The notes under the pieces were generated by a model. The model was not told the DNA's origin and made no database searches. It saw nothing but the letters and a program-made list of their open reading frames with translations. 27,470 bases of DNA from JAAZAI01 sp050942875 (GTDB lineage Bacteria > Verrucomicrobiota > Kiritimatiellia > RFP12 > UBA3636), in NCBI GenBank assembly GCA_050942875.1, contig JBMNOD010000042.1, positions 1 to 27,470 of the forward strand, given 5' to 3'. The translations under genes were made by a program, and so were the position numbers. Positions 15,118 to 23,610 of this stretch are shown here, in pieces; the first letter of the stretch is position 1, and each line of letters starts with the position of its first letter.

Positions 15118-17085
15118 CTACTTGATCCGGAAGCCCTTCGGCTTCGACTCGAGGTTGAACATCTCGGCGTCCGTCCGGTCGCCGGGCTCCTTCACCGAGC
15201 CGTCCATCAATCCACGCCCGAGCACGGCGTTCTTCGGCATGCCGACACTCTGCTCGATCGTCTCGCCATCGACGATGCCGACGGTGACGAGGATGATGAT
15301 CTCGTCCTGGATCTTCTCGCGGGACTTCCAGCCGAAGAGCTTCGGGCCGACCCACGGAATATGCCGTAGCAGGGGGACTCCGGAATCAACATTTTCCTCG
15401 GAGGTCTGCGTCAAGCCGCCGATGACGGCCGTCTTGCCGTCGGCCATCGTGAAAATCGTGTCAAGCCGCTGCACATTGATCACCGGGTAGCTCACGCGGG
15501 CCGCATCGACGCCGACATCCATTGATCCAATCCTGCTGCTGATCGACGGGACGATCTCCACCGTGATCAGTCCACTCGGGCTGATGCGAGGCGTGACCTC
15601 GAGAGCGATGCCGTAGCTGAAGAACGCCTCGCCGACCCAAGGCTCTTCCTGGCCGGGAATCGTGACGAGCTTGGAGGAGATGGAGTCGCGCTGCCCCATC
15701 TGCGTGGCGGCCTGGTAGTCGATCTCGATGTTCGGATATTTCTCCGTCATGTCGATCTTTGCCGTCGTCTCGTTCTCCACAATGATTTTCGGGTTGGAAA
15801 ACAGCTGGACGCCGTCCATCTTCTCAAACGCGCTCAGCGCCAGCCTCAGAGAGTCCACCGAAAGCTGCCCGCCAAAGCCGGAGGCCTTTTTCCACGTCAT
15901 GCTCTCGGCCGAACGACCCGCGGCGGGCGCCTCGACGATCGTGTTCGCCGCCAGCGGAAGTTGAGTCGTATGCCCAAACGATGCCGTGGACGAGAATGAA
16001 CCGTCCGACATTCGCGTGACCTCTCTGCTCCTGGGCGAAAATCTGCCAGAGTAACTCGCCGTGTTGTCCTCGGAGGACGTTCGCATCGGGTAGGTCCGGA
16101 TTTCCCCGTCGTTGATCTCGAAGCCGCCTCTGACGTTGTCGAGCGACACGCCCCATTCCGCGAGAGAATCCCACCGCATGCCGAGCTTCTTGCTGGCGGA
16201 GGCGTTGAGGCGGACGAAACGCGCCTCGATATACACCTGGGGTTTGGGGACGTCGAGCTTCGCGATGATTTTACGGCACTCTTCAATCTGCTCTTCGGTG
16301 GCCTTCACCACGACGAGATTGCCGGACGGATACGGAACCGTCACCGATTTGGGATCGGTCACGTAGGTCTTGCCTTTGGCTCTCGAGCTCCGGTTGGTCG
16401 CCTCGTAGGCAGGCGCGGAGAATCCAAACGAGTACTGGAGGATGCTGGAGATCTCCTCGGCTTTCGAATGCTTGAGCTCGAACGTCTCCACGTAACGGGG
16501 CAGCTCGGTTTCGGTGGTGACTTTGTCCCGCACGACATAGATGCCGGAATCCCGCGGCTCTTCTTTGAGCTCAAGTCCGTATGACCCGACAAGGGTGCTC
16601 AGCCCCTGCTTCCACTCCACGTTGTTCAAGCCCATGTTGACCATCCGCAGGGTCTCGTTCGTCCACCCGGAGATGATGTTGGCTCCGGTTGCTTCACGAA
16701 ATGCGCGAATGACATCCGGGAGCGGCGCATCCTCGAATTGCATCGAAACCAGGATCTCGCCGTTGCCGGCGCCGATGCCGATGCCATTCGCGGCAGGCGC
16801 GGGAGCCGCCGGCGCGGGGGCGGGCGCAGGATCTGCGGCAACGGGCGCCGGGACGGGCGCAGGCGTAGGAGCGGGCGCGGGAGCTTCGACGACAGGCGCG
16901 GGCTCCAGAGGGGGCGCGACCTCCACTGGCGCAACGGGCTCGGCAGTCGGTGCCGACGGATTGAGAATCGCCTGGATTGACGCGTCGACGTCGTCCACGC
17001 CGCCTTGCGCGGCGGCTCTCGGCTGATGAAGCAACGCGGCCATCAGCAGCGCAGCGACGAACATGAATGGAATTCTCTTGATCAT
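15118..17085 (-). CDS. pilQ: PilQ-like outer-membrane secretin
   Basis: A 655-residue secretin with a signal peptide (MIKRIPFMFVAALLMAALL, cleavage near AAA-Q at about 27). Residues 45-100 are a Pro/Ala-rich low-complexity linker. N-domains follow: about 108-185 STN-like (LVSMQFEDAPLPDVIRAF) and 196-280 secretin-N-like (VETFELKHSKAEEISSIL). The secretin beta-barrel domain is at about 285-605, with the signature VIGGLTQTSEENVDSGVPLL at 554-573 followed by WKSREKIQDEIIILVTVGIV. The start at 17085 is chosen because it gives the signal peptide and has AGGGG about 9 nt upstream. The longer open frame upstream runs out of frame through the pilP-like gene. It forms the outer-membrane gate of the pilus; pilM-pilP genes lie directly upstream. 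Confidence 0.93.
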   Translation of the reverse strand: MIKRIPFMFVAALLMAALLHQPRAAAQGGVDDVDASIQAILNPSAPTAEPVAPVEVAPPLEPAPVVEAPAPAPTPAPVPAPVAADPAPAPAPAAPAPAANGIGIGAGNGEILVSMQFEDAPLPDVIRAFREATGANIISGWTNETLRMVNMGLNNVEWKQGLSTLVGSYGLELKEEPRDSGIYVVRDKVTTETELPRYVETFELKHSKAEEISSILQYSFGFSAPAYEATNRSSRAKGKTYVTDPKSVTVPYPSGNLVVVKATEEQIEECRKIIAKLDVPKPQVYIEARFVRLNASASKKLGMRWDSLAEWGVSLDNVRGGFEINDGEIRTYPMRTSSEDNTASYSGRFSPRSREVTRMSDGSFSSTASFGHTTQLPLAANTIVEAPAAGRSAESMTWKKASGFGGQLSVDSLRLALSAFEKMDGVQLFSNPKIIVENETTAKIDMTEKYPNIEIDYQAATQMGQRDSISSKLVTIPGQEEPWVGEAFFSYGIALEVTPRISPSGLITVEIVPSISSRIGSMDVGVDAARVSYPVINVQRLDTIFTMADGKTAVIGGLTQTSEENVDSGVPLLRHIPWVGPKLFGWKSREKIQDEIIILVTVGIVDGETIEQSVGMPKNAVLGRGLMDGSVKEPGDRTDAEMFNLESKPKGFRIK

Positions 17086-17144
17086 GGTATTATCCCCTGG
17101 GTTGTGTTTTGACAAATTGAACATCGATGAACTTGCGTTGCGAA

Positions 17145-17804
17145 TCATCTGCCTCTTCCGCGAGCGCGTCCACCGGGAATCCGCCGGGCAGAAACCTGCA
17201 AAAGCCGATAGTCCCTTTCCTTGTAGGAAACATAGTCCACCTTCCACGTAAACGCAACCGCATTGTTCGTGGTCGTGAATTCCTGGCCAGCCACGAAAAC
17301 CCGCCCCATCAGCATCATCTTGTCGACGCGCTCGCGTGTTTCGGGGTGCGGGCCGATGAACATGCCGCCGGGTTTCGGCAAGGCCTCCAGCGCCGCCGCC
17401 CATTCCTCCGCCCCGATCGGGGTGCGGAGCCAATCCTCTTCGTCGGAAAGCGGCGCCACGATCTCCACTTCCTGCTCGCCTGCGGCCGCCGGCACATGGC
17501 CCACGGGCCAAAAAGGATTGCGTCGAGCGGGCGCTGCATCAAGCGCTGTCGTTTCGACCGCGGCGGCTTCGGACGCATCGGCATCGACAACGGCGGAAGC
17601 ATCGGCCGTTGTCGCTTCATCCGCGGCGGAAGCATCGGCCGTTGTCGCTTCATCCGCGGCGGCTGCACCGCAGAAGCCCAGCAGCACGACCACGGCGAAA
17701 GCCGCCGTGCCTTGGACTCCATTCCGAATCCAGCACGGCGCCTTGACGAGCCGGGCTCTGCCTCGACCGCGTGGCGATTGAAATGTGATTGGCTGCGTAC
17801 CCAT
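17145..17804 (-). CDS. PilP-like pilus alignment protein
   Basis: A 219-residue protein with a basic N-terminal segment, one hydrophobic stretch (about 33-50, AFAVVVLLGFCGAAAADE) that serves as signal or anchor, and a low-complexity Ala/Thr/Asp region. The motif RRNPFWPVGH near residue 95 resembles the R-x-PF-P motif of PilP proteins, which link the inner-membrane PilN/PilO pair to the secretin. The low-complexity segment contains an exact 33-bp tandem duplication. The start ATG at 17804 lies 3 bp after the pilO stop and has a GGAGG-rich stretch at suitable spacing inside the end of pilO. The pilP assignment rests on position and this motif only. Confidence 0.6.
   Translation of the reverse strand: MGTQPITFQSPRGRGRARLVKAPCWIRNGVQGTAAFAVVVLLGFCGAAAADEATTADASAADEATTADASAVVDADASEAAAVETTALDAAPARRNPFWPVGHVPAAAGEQEVEIVAPLSDEEDWLRTPIGAEEWAAALEALPKPGGMFIGPHPETRERVDKMMLMGRVFVAGQEFTTTNNAVAFTWKVDYVSYKERDYRLLQVSARRIPGGRARGRGR
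17595..17660 (-). repeat. 33-bp tandem duplication in the pilP-like gene
   Basis: Two exact 33-bp units (17595-17627 and 17628-17660) encode an 11-residue repeat of the DEATTADASA type. Confidence 0.85.
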
Positions 17805-17807
17805 CGT

Positions 17808-18458
17808 CTATTTCCCCCTCCCCTTCTTCTTCTCGGGCGCAGGCGGCGGCGGGGCGACCACCGGCCACTCGATGCCGATCGTCATCGCCTGCACGTCGGG
17901 ATCGCGCGGCTGCGCGACGATGTGCAGCGACGACACCGTCGCCATCGGATGCTCGCGCTCGACATCGCGGATGAATGCGGCAAGCTGGTCGTAGGCGCCT
18001 GTGGCCGTGAACTCGAGCGGCTGGCGGGCGTAGTACCGCCCCTCGGCGGGCGCAGCCTCGGTGATGGGCAGCTGTGGCAGACGCCGCACGCTGCCGCCCA
18101 TGAGCGCCACGCCGTGGCGCTCGGCAAGGGGATTCAGCAACGACATGCCGCGCATCTCGAACGATCCGAGCAACGGCTCAAGCACGCCGGAGCGGCAAAG
18201 CGCGTCGAGCTCCGCCTCAAGCGATTCCGCTTCGGCCCGGCGCACGGCGGTCTGGCGGATCCTCGCCTGTTGCGCGTCGAGATCGGCAGTCCCCGCGGCG
18301 ACCTTCGCCGCGAGCTCGCGGCTCTCCTGCCGGGCAGGCAGCAACAGCAGAAAAACGACGCCCAACGACAGCGCCAGCAACGCGACCGACACCCAAACGG
18401 CACGACGAGTCGCAAAACCGAGATTCTGCCAAGCTGACGATTTCGCGGCGGCGCTCAT
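17808..18458 (-). CDS. pilO: PilO-like inner-membrane pilus assembly protein
   Basis: A 216-residue protein with a short cytoplasmic N-terminus, a single transmembrane helix (about 20-42, VWVSVALLALSLGVVFLLLL), then a coiled-coil segment rich in Ala/Glu/Arg and a periplasmic ferredoxin-like domain. It ends in a proline-rich, basic tail (PPPPAPEKKKGRGK). This is the PilO layout; PilO pairs with PilN in the alignment subcomplex. The start at 18458 overlaps the preceding pilN stop by 4 bp (ATGA) and is preferred to an earlier ATG at 18485. Confidence 0.72.
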   Translation of the reverse strand: MSAAAKSSAWQNLGFATRRAVWVSVALLALSLGVVFLLLLPARQESRELAAKVAAGTADLDAQQARIRQTAVRRAEAESLEAELDALCRSGVLEPLLGSFEMRGMSLLNPLAERHGVALMGGSVRRLPQLPITEAAPAEGRYYARQPLEFTATGAYDQLAAFIRDVEREHPMATVSSLHIVAQPRDPDVQAMTIGIEWPVVAPPPPAPEKKKGRGK

Positions 18459-19135
18459 TTGAAACTCCTTTCCGTGCATTGGCAACTGATCTCAAAGAGA
18501 AACTGGCCGGATCCATCGGCGCTCATCTTGAAGGCGCCATCGGGAATGTCGGCGGATTTCACGAGACCGGAGAAATCCGACCCCGTCATCGCCGCCTTGA
18601 GTCGAGCCGCCGTCTGGGCGGAATCAACGAGACCGGCAATGCTGAGCGAAACCTTCTCGGAGACAGGCTCGACCGGCGGCTTGACAGCTTTCCCGGCCTT
18701 TGCAGCCGCTTTTCGAGAGCGGGTCGCAGGCCTCTCTTCCTTCTTCGCCGGGGGACGCGCCGGCGGCGGGATCGTCACCGCGGTGAACTGGACCGTCGAC
18801 GGCACGACGTCGGGCAGCTTCACCAGCACGTCGCCGAAGACGATGCGGCTGCCATTGTAACACGTGAGCTGGCCGATTTCGGCGCGGGCGGCCGCGACGC
18901 GCTGAACAAGCGCGTCGAACGATGCAACGGCGGGCTTGAGGTCGGCGGCGGCGGCGGCAATGCGTTCCACCTCGCGCTCCTGCCCGGCATTCGCCGCGGC
19001 GACGAACCGCCACCAGCCGAGCAGCGAAGCCAGAACAATCCCGCACAAGACCGGAATCATGATGCGCAGACGGACGGGGTTGCTGCTGACCCGTTCGTCA
19101 TCGCGGAGAAAATTGATGTGGATGGTACGTCTCAT
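18455..19135 (-). CDS. pilN: PilN-like inner-membrane pilus assembly protein
   Basis: A 226-residue protein that opens with IHINFLRDD, a form of the INLLP-type motif by which PilN binds PilM. A transmembrane helix at about 25-42 is followed by a coiled coil and a periplasmic domain. An insert at about 125-155 is rich in Lys/Pro/Ala (PPPARPPAKKEERP...), which is unusual in this family. The end and start overlap the flanking genes by 4 bp each, so translation is coupled through pilM-pilN-pilO. Confidence 0.72.
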   Translation of the reverse strand: MRRTIHINFLRDDERVSSNPVRLRIMIPVLCGIVLASLLGWWRFVAAANAGQEREVERIAAAAADLKPAVASFDALVQRVAAARAEIGQLTCYNGSRIVFGDVLVKLPDVVPSTVQFTAVTIPPPARPPAKKEERPATRSRKAAAKAGKAVKPPVEPVSEKVSLSIAGLVDSAQTAARLKAAMTGSDFSGLVKSADIPDGAFKMSADGSGQFLFEISCQCTERSFK

Positions 19136-20148
19136 GCGCCCTCCATGGCGGCGGCCGCCGCGCCGATGGCGGGGATGAACACCCCCGCGAGGTTTTCAAA
19201 ATCTTCGGGAAGGACCGCACCGGGGGCGCGCGCCATCTCCAGCGCAGGATTGCAGGGGACGATCGTCGCACCGGTCCGCTGCTTGAAAACGTCCGCCCAA
19301 TAGCGAACGCCCGTTTTCAATCCGCAGAGGAAGAAGTGCTCGACGAAGCAGCCCTTCATGCGCACGGCGTAGTCCGCAGACATCTCGGCCTGGCGGAACA
19401 ACGGCGCCAAGATCGGCTCAATCACCGACGTGGGATCAATGAGCGTGTCGTTGAGGATGTCGCGAGCCGTGCCTTGGTCGAGATTCATCTTGCGGCAAAC
19501 AGCATCAAGCACATCTTGGGCGCCAATCGAATGCTTGCGGTAGAGGATCGGCTCGAAGTCGTGGAAAATCGCCAGCGCCGTCGACGAAGCGCCGGCGACA
19601 AGCAGCAGCGCCGTGCCGGTTGTCTTGGAAAAGGTGGAGGAAACGGCGAACGCATTGAGCCAAGCCAAGTCGGAGACCTGGATGGAAACCGCCGTCGGCC
19701 GACGGCCTTCAGGAAGCAGACGGGCGGCCCAAGCCGCCACGGCATCAGGCAGAGCGGCCACAAAGGGGAACGATTCCGCATCCCCGCCATGGCTCAGCGT
19801 CCGGAAGCGCACCTCCTCCTTGTCCGACATGGCCTCGTCGATGCCAGAGGCCTGGCGCAAGAACGCATCGTCCGACGTGATGGCAAAAGCCGCGTCCGGG
19901 GCTTGAAACGCCCTGGGGAGCACCCATCCGCCGTTCTTGGACGCCTCGGCATCAAGGGCGGGCAAGGTCGAGTCCAGCGGGAGCAGCGCCGCCGCCGTCA
20001 GCTCAAGCGCACCGGCCGAGTCGCGCCGGAGCCTCGCAGCGGGGGTCCCGGCGGGGTTTCCAGAGCCCAGCTCAATGCCCACCATGTCAGTCGCCGGCTT
20101 CGATTCCGGCCGTCGCTTGTTCTTCGCGTTGTCCTTGGCGTCGTTCAT
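19132..20148 (-). CDS. pilM: PilM-like actin-fold pilus assembly protein
   Basis: A 338-residue cytoplasmic protein. The segment MVGIELGSG near residue 22 matches the PilM opening that forms the first phosphate loop of its actin-like fold. Other parts are divergent (LLLVAGASSTALAIFHDFEPI, then VEHFFLCGLKTG). It is assigned to PilM from this motif and from its place as first gene before pilN, pilO, pilP-like and pilQ. PilM binds the cytoplasmic tail of PilN. The ATG at 20148 is chosen: upstream residues in the same frame have no family character, and the sigma-54-like promoter lies just before it. No strong ribosome-binding site. Confidence 0.72.
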   Translation of the reverse strand: MNDAKDNAKNKRRPESKPATDMVGIELGSGNPAGTPAARLRRDSAGALELTAAALLPLDSTLPALDAEASKNGGWVLPRAFQAPDAAFAITSDDAFLRQASGIDEAMSDKEEVRFRTLSHGGDAESFPFVAALPDAVAAWAARLLPEGRRPTAVSIQVSDLAWLNAFAVSSTFSKTTGTALLLVAGASSTALAIFHDFEPILYRKHSIGAQDVLDAVCRKMNLDQGTARDILNDTLIDPTSVIEPILAPLFRQAEMSADYAVRMKGCFVEHFFLCGLKTGVRYWADVFKQRTGATIVPCNPALEMARAPGAVLPEDFENLAGVFIPAIGAAAAAMEGA

Positions 20149-20187
20149 GTCCAGAGATGTGATGTTGCAGGAATTTGCCCCACTGTA

Positions 20188-20205
20188 AAGCAAAATGCAT
20201 GCCAA
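20188..20205 (-). promoter_or_regulatory. Sigma-54-type promoter upstream of pilM
   Basis: The minus strand reads TTGGCATGCATTTTGCTT. This matches the -24/-12 consensus (YTGGCACG-N4-TTGCW) except one base in the first block, and the GG and GC are exactly 10 bp apart. The predicted start lies near 20178, about 30 nt before the pilM ATG. The whole pilus operon would then depend on RpoN and an enhancer-binding protein, neither seen in the window. Confidence 0.6.
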
Positions 20206-20283
20206 ATTTAGGGTTTGGCGGCTGGCGGCCGAAATCGACACCGCCCGCGACAACGTTTCCGAAAGGCCCTTTTTCGGGGCTGT

Positions 20284-20309
20284 CCCCCGGCCCCGCCCCC
20301 CGGACCCCC
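20284..20309 (-). other. G-quadruplex-type sequence after the response regulator
   Basis: On the minus strand there are four G-runs of 5, 6, 4 and 5 with loops of 3, 1 and 2 bases, beginning in the stop codon of the response regulator gene. A GGGGACAGCCCC hairpin adjoins it. Such a run would fold very stably in RNA or single-stranded DNA. It may help end the signalling transcript. Confidence 0.6.
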
Positions 20310-21025
20310 TACTGGTTTTTGCACCAGTTCCAGGCCGATTGGTTCAACTCGGCCGATGTCGAGAAGCCGAGCTTCTTCTTGATGTGCTCGCGGTGCGTCT
20401 GCACCGTCTTGGGACTGATCTTGAGGCTTTCAGCGATTTCTCGGGCCTTAAACCCCTCGCCGATAAGCGTATAAACCTGAAGTTCGCGTTCTGTCAGCGC
20501 ACCCGCTCCGCCCGGAGCGCCCGAGCGGCTGCGCATGGACGAAAGCCGGGCGAGGATCTTCGACAAAACCCTGGGGCTCGCATAGATGCCGCCCTCCAAG
20601 ACGTGCTGGACGGCCTCGACGATCTTGTCCGACGACGCCGCCTTCATGATGTACCCTTTCGCACCCAGACGCACAACGTGCTCGGCATAAACCGACTCGT
20701 CGTGCATTGAGACGACGAGAATCTTCATCTCAGGATAGTGGATCCGCAAATCCTTCAGCACATCCAGCCCGTTGGCCCTCGGCAGCGAAATGTCAAGCAG
20801 GAGCAGATCCGGCAACTGCTCTCGCAACGCGCGCTGGGCGTCCGGAACGGTGTGGCTCACCGCCACAACCTCAAGCCCCTCATCTTGCTGGATCAGTGCG
20901 GCAAGCCCCTCGCAGACGAGAGGATGATCGTCGACGATCATGATGCGCTTCCGCACACCCCGGGAAGCCGACGGCGAATCATGCCGCCCACCCGTCTCCC
21001 GTTCGCCATTCATGCACGTCTTCAT
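20309..21025 (-). CDS. NarL/FixJ-type response regulator
   Basis: A 238-residue regulator. The receiver domain (about 27-145) has the acidic pair Asp32-Asp33, the phosphoacceptor Asp78 (LLLLDISLP), the conserved Ser/Thr position near 106 and Lys128. The LuxR/GerE helix-turn-helix is at about 175-232 (LTERELQVYTLIGEGFKARE, then ISPKTVQTHREHIKKKLG). An ATG at 21040 directly abuts the upstream stop; the ATG at 21025 is preferred because GGAG lies 7 nt before it. The partner is most likely the HisKA_3 kinase two genes upstream, with the polyphosphate kinase gene between them. Targets are not visible; the pilus operon is the nearest downstream unit. Confidence 0.92.
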   Translation of the reverse strand: MKTCMNGERETGGRHDSPSASRGVRKRIMIVDDHPLVCEGLAALIQQDEGLEVVAVSHTVPDAQRALREQLPDLLLLDISLPRANGLDVLKDLRIHYPEMKILVVSMHDESVYAEHVVRLGAKGYIMKAASSDKIVEAVQHVLEGGIYASPRVLSKILARLSSMRSRSGAPGGAGALTERELQVYTLIGEGFKAREIAESLKISPKTVQTHREHIKKKLGFSTSAELNQSAWNWCKNQ

Positions 21026-21040
21026 GGTCGATCTCCGCAT

Positions 21041-21850
21041 TCACACAATTTTTATTGCATCCAGTCCGGGAATCGGGTCGGGGACTTTGGGGTTCATCTT
21101 CTTCAGCGTCTCGCACAGAATCTGCGAAACAGCGAAGTTGCGGAACCATTTCCTGTCGGACGGGATGATGTACCAGGGGGCGGCGGGACGGTCGCACTTT
21201 CGAATGGCCGCCTCGTACGCCCGCATGTAGTCGTCCCAGTATTCTCGCTCCTTGATGTCGCCCATCTGGAACTTCCAGTTCTTGTCCGGATCGTCGATCC
21301 GCGCCTGCAGGCGTTCGGCCTGCACCTGCTTCGAAATGTGCAGGAAGATCTTGACGATCGCCGTGCCGTTCTCGGCGAGCAGCGCCTCGAATTCCACGAT
21401 CTGGCCGTAACGCTGGCTCCACACCTTTTTCGGCACCATTTTCTTGACCCGCTGTATCAGCACGTCCTCGTAATGGGAACGGTTGAAGACGGCGATTTCG
21501 CCTTGGCCGGGCACGGCGGGATGGATGCGCCAAAGAAAATCGTGGGAAAGCTCGATTGGCGTAGGGGCCTTGAACGACGTGACGCGCACGCCCTGGGGAT
21601 TGAGCCCGGTCATGACGTGGCGTATGACGCCGTCCTTGCCCGCCGTGTCCATCGCCTGCAACACGACGAGCAACGACCGCCTGCCCTCGGCATGCAATCG
21701 ATACCCCAACTTGCCCAGCAGCGCCTTGTTCTTTTCAAGCATGGCCTCGGCGGCGGACTCGTCCAGCCCAAGCGTTTCATCTGTGCTGATTTCGTCCAGC
21801 TTCGGGTTCTTCGGCGTTCGGAAGATTTTTCGAAAGTCTTTCATTCGCAT
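21041..21850 (-). CDS. Polyphosphate kinase 2 family protein (class III-like)
   Basis: A 269-residue soluble enzyme with a PPK2 P-loop-like motif (MDTAGKDG at 67-74) and the second motif FNRSHYEDV at 122-130, followed by the lid region with YGQIVEFEALLAENG. PPK2 enzymes use polyphosphate to phosphorylate nucleotides. The FNRSHYEDV form is typical of the PPK2-related/class III branch, which can act on both AMP and ADP; this is family knowledge, not shown here. Length is normal. It lies 65 bp after the kinase gene and its stop abuts the response regulator, so all three are probably co-transcribed. This links energy or polyphosphate state to a two-component system (inference). Confidence 0.92.
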   Translation of the reverse strand: MRMKDFRKIFRTPKNPKLDEISTDETLGLDESAAEAMLEKNKALLGKLGYRLHAEGRRSLLVVLQAMDTAGKDGVIRHVMTGLNPQGVRVTSFKAPTPIELSHDFLWRIHPAVPGQGEIAVFNRSHYEDVLIQRVKKMVPKKVWSQRYGQIVEFEALLAENGTAIVKIFLHISKQVQAERLQARIDDPDKNWKFQMGDIKEREYWDDYMRAYEAAIRKCDRPAAPWYIIPSDRKWFRNFAVSQILCETLKKMNPKVPDPIPGLDAIKIV

Positions 21851-21915
21851 TTTTCTTTCTTGCTTGGGAGGGAACTGGAAGTTCGCCTGGAATTATACGA
21901 AGTCCACCTCCCTTT

Positions 21916-23610
21916 TTAAAGCGGAAACTCGCAGCAAACCGTCGTGCCGCCGGCTTCGCGCCGCTCGACGGCCAAGGTGCCGCCCAGCGCGCTGGCGCGG
22001 GTGCGCATGATTTGAAGCCCCATGCCGGAACGCACCGCCTCGATGTCGAACCCGCCTCCATCGTCGTCGATGCGCAGCACGCCGAACTCGCCCCGGCCCG
22101 CAAGCTCGATCGCAATGTGCCGCGCACCACCGTGCCGGATCGCATTTGCCGCGGCCTCCTGCGCAATGCAGCAGAGGTGCGCCGCGCGTTGCGGCACCAT
22201 CATCTCCAAGGCCAGTTTGTTTTTCACGTCGCAAGCGACGCCGCTTCGCTCGCGGAGGTTGGCGGCCAGGCGCTCCAGCGCGGCGCCGAGGGATTCGTCT
22301 GCACCCAAGGGAAGCAGACCGCCCACAACCCTCCGGAGATCTGCATGCGCAGAGAGGCAGACCGCGCGCGCACGCGCCGCCAACTGCTTCATTTCTGCTT
22401 TCTCCCGGGCATGCAGGTTCTCCAGCACCTTGAGCATGCAGGCCAGGCCGACCAGCTCCTGGCCAACGGAATCATGGAGATCCTGTCCAATGCGCAACCG
22501 CTCCCACTCCTCGATCTGCAACACCTGCGCCTCAAGGCGCCGGCGCTCGGCGAGATCCCGGATCGCGTAGACAAACGCCCGCCGCCCCTGCCACAACGTT
22601 GTCTTGACCGAGACCTCGACGGGAAGCCGTCCGCCATTCTTTTGCAGGAGCGTCATCTCGTAGGTGGCGGGCTCGCCACCGCCTTCCAGCCGATCTCGAA
22701 ACCGCCTCTCAGTCCTCTCGAACTCTTCTTCAGGAAGCGCCTCCGAAAAATGACGCCCCACCAGCTCGGCTCCCGAATAGCCAAACACCTGCTCCGCCCG
22801 CGTGTTGACGAAGAGAAAACGCCCTTCTTCGTCAAGCAGGCAGATCACATCGAAAACGCCCTCCGCCACGCGCCGGAACAGCACCTCGCTCTCCCGGAGC
22901 TTCCCGATCATGTCGAACCGGGAAAGAACACCCCCCAGACGCACGGCCAACGATTCGAGCGTCGTCTGCACTTCTCGTGAAAACGCATCCAGTTGGCGCG
23001 ACCCAACGTGAAGCGCCGCCACAACCGACGAACCGCAGGCGACCGGCACGATCAACGCGCTGCGCAGCCCGGTGCGCCGCATCGTCTCGCACAACGGAGG
23101 CAAAACGTCTTCGGGCGTGACATGCACGGTGCGCCCGACCTGCAAATCCGCAAGAACGAACTTGTCTGCATCATAGTAGGATTGCAACGCGCGGATGAAG
23201 TCGTCGCCCAAGCCAAGACAAACACGCATTTTGAAGTCGCCGGTCTTCTTGTCGCGCAGATAGACGGCGCTGCAATCGACGCCGGGAATCTGCAGCACAA
23301 GGCCCGCAAGACGGTTCAGGCACTCCGGGAGCGACGACGCCAGCAATGAGGATGCGGCGAAGTCGCGTCCCAGCCGCAGGAGCAATTCCGCTTCTTCCAG
23401 TTTCGACTTTTCACTGACGAGACGCTCGTCTGCGCCTCCCTTCCTCCGGGTCTTCCGTCGAGCCGAAGCGCGCAACGTCAACGCCGCCAAGGCCAGCAAC
23501 ACGACCGCACACAACGCCGCCAGCAGCAAAATGAGCGTCAGGCCCGCCCACCACTGCATCGAATGCGTGGCATTGTCCGTAACGACCGCCATGTAATGTA
23601 TGTTGCTCAT
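21916..23610 (-). CDS. GAF-PAS sensor histidine kinase (HisKA_3 type)
   Basis: A 564-residue membrane kinase. One transmembrane helix (about 21-46) anchors it. A GAF domain lies at about 78-230, a PAS domain at about 240-355 (LLDEEGRFLFVN), a HisKA_3 dimerisation helix with phospho-acceptor His379 (IGQDLHDSVGQEL), and an HATPase domain with the N box QEAAANAIRHG (484-494) and the DDDGGGF glycine box. The periplasmic part is very short, so it likely senses a cytoplasmic signal through GAF/PAS. The start at 23610 overlaps the stop of a 10-codon leader ORF by 4 bp. A GTG at 23661 would add 17 residues but has no ribosome-binding site. Its partner is probably the NarL-type regulator at the operon end. 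Confidence 0.9.
   Translation of the reverse strand: MSNIHYMAVVTDNATHSMQWWAGLTLILLLAALCAVVLLALAALTLRASARRKTRRKGGADERLVSEKSKLEEAELLLRLGRDFAASSLLASSLPECLNRLAGLVLQIPGVDCSAVYLRDKKTGDFKMRVCLGLGDDFIRALQSYYDADKFVLADLQVGRTVHVTPEDVLPPLCETMRRTGLRSALIVPVACGSSVVAALHVGSRQLDAFSREVQTTLESLAVRLGGVLSRFDMIGKLRESEVLFRRVAEGVFDVICLLDEEGRFLFVNTRAEQVFGYSGAELVGRHFSEALPEEEFERTERRFRDRLEGGGEPATYEMTLLQKNGGRLPVEVSVKTTLWQGRRAFVYAIRDLAERRRLEAQVLQIEEWERLRIGQDLHDSVGQELVGLACMLKVLENLHAREKAEMKQLAARARAVCLSAHADLRRVVGGLLPLGADESLGAALERLAANLRERSGVACDVKNKLALEMMVPQRAAHLCCIAQEAAANAIRHGGARHIAIELAGRGEFGVLRIDDDGGGFDIEAVRSGMGLQIMRTRASALGGTLAVERREAGGTTVCCEFPL

Noticed and set aside
13946..15355. Minus-strand open frame of about 470 codons overlapping pilT
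   Set aside because: A shifted-frame reading of pilT and the secretin end; the pilT frame holds all ATPase motifs.
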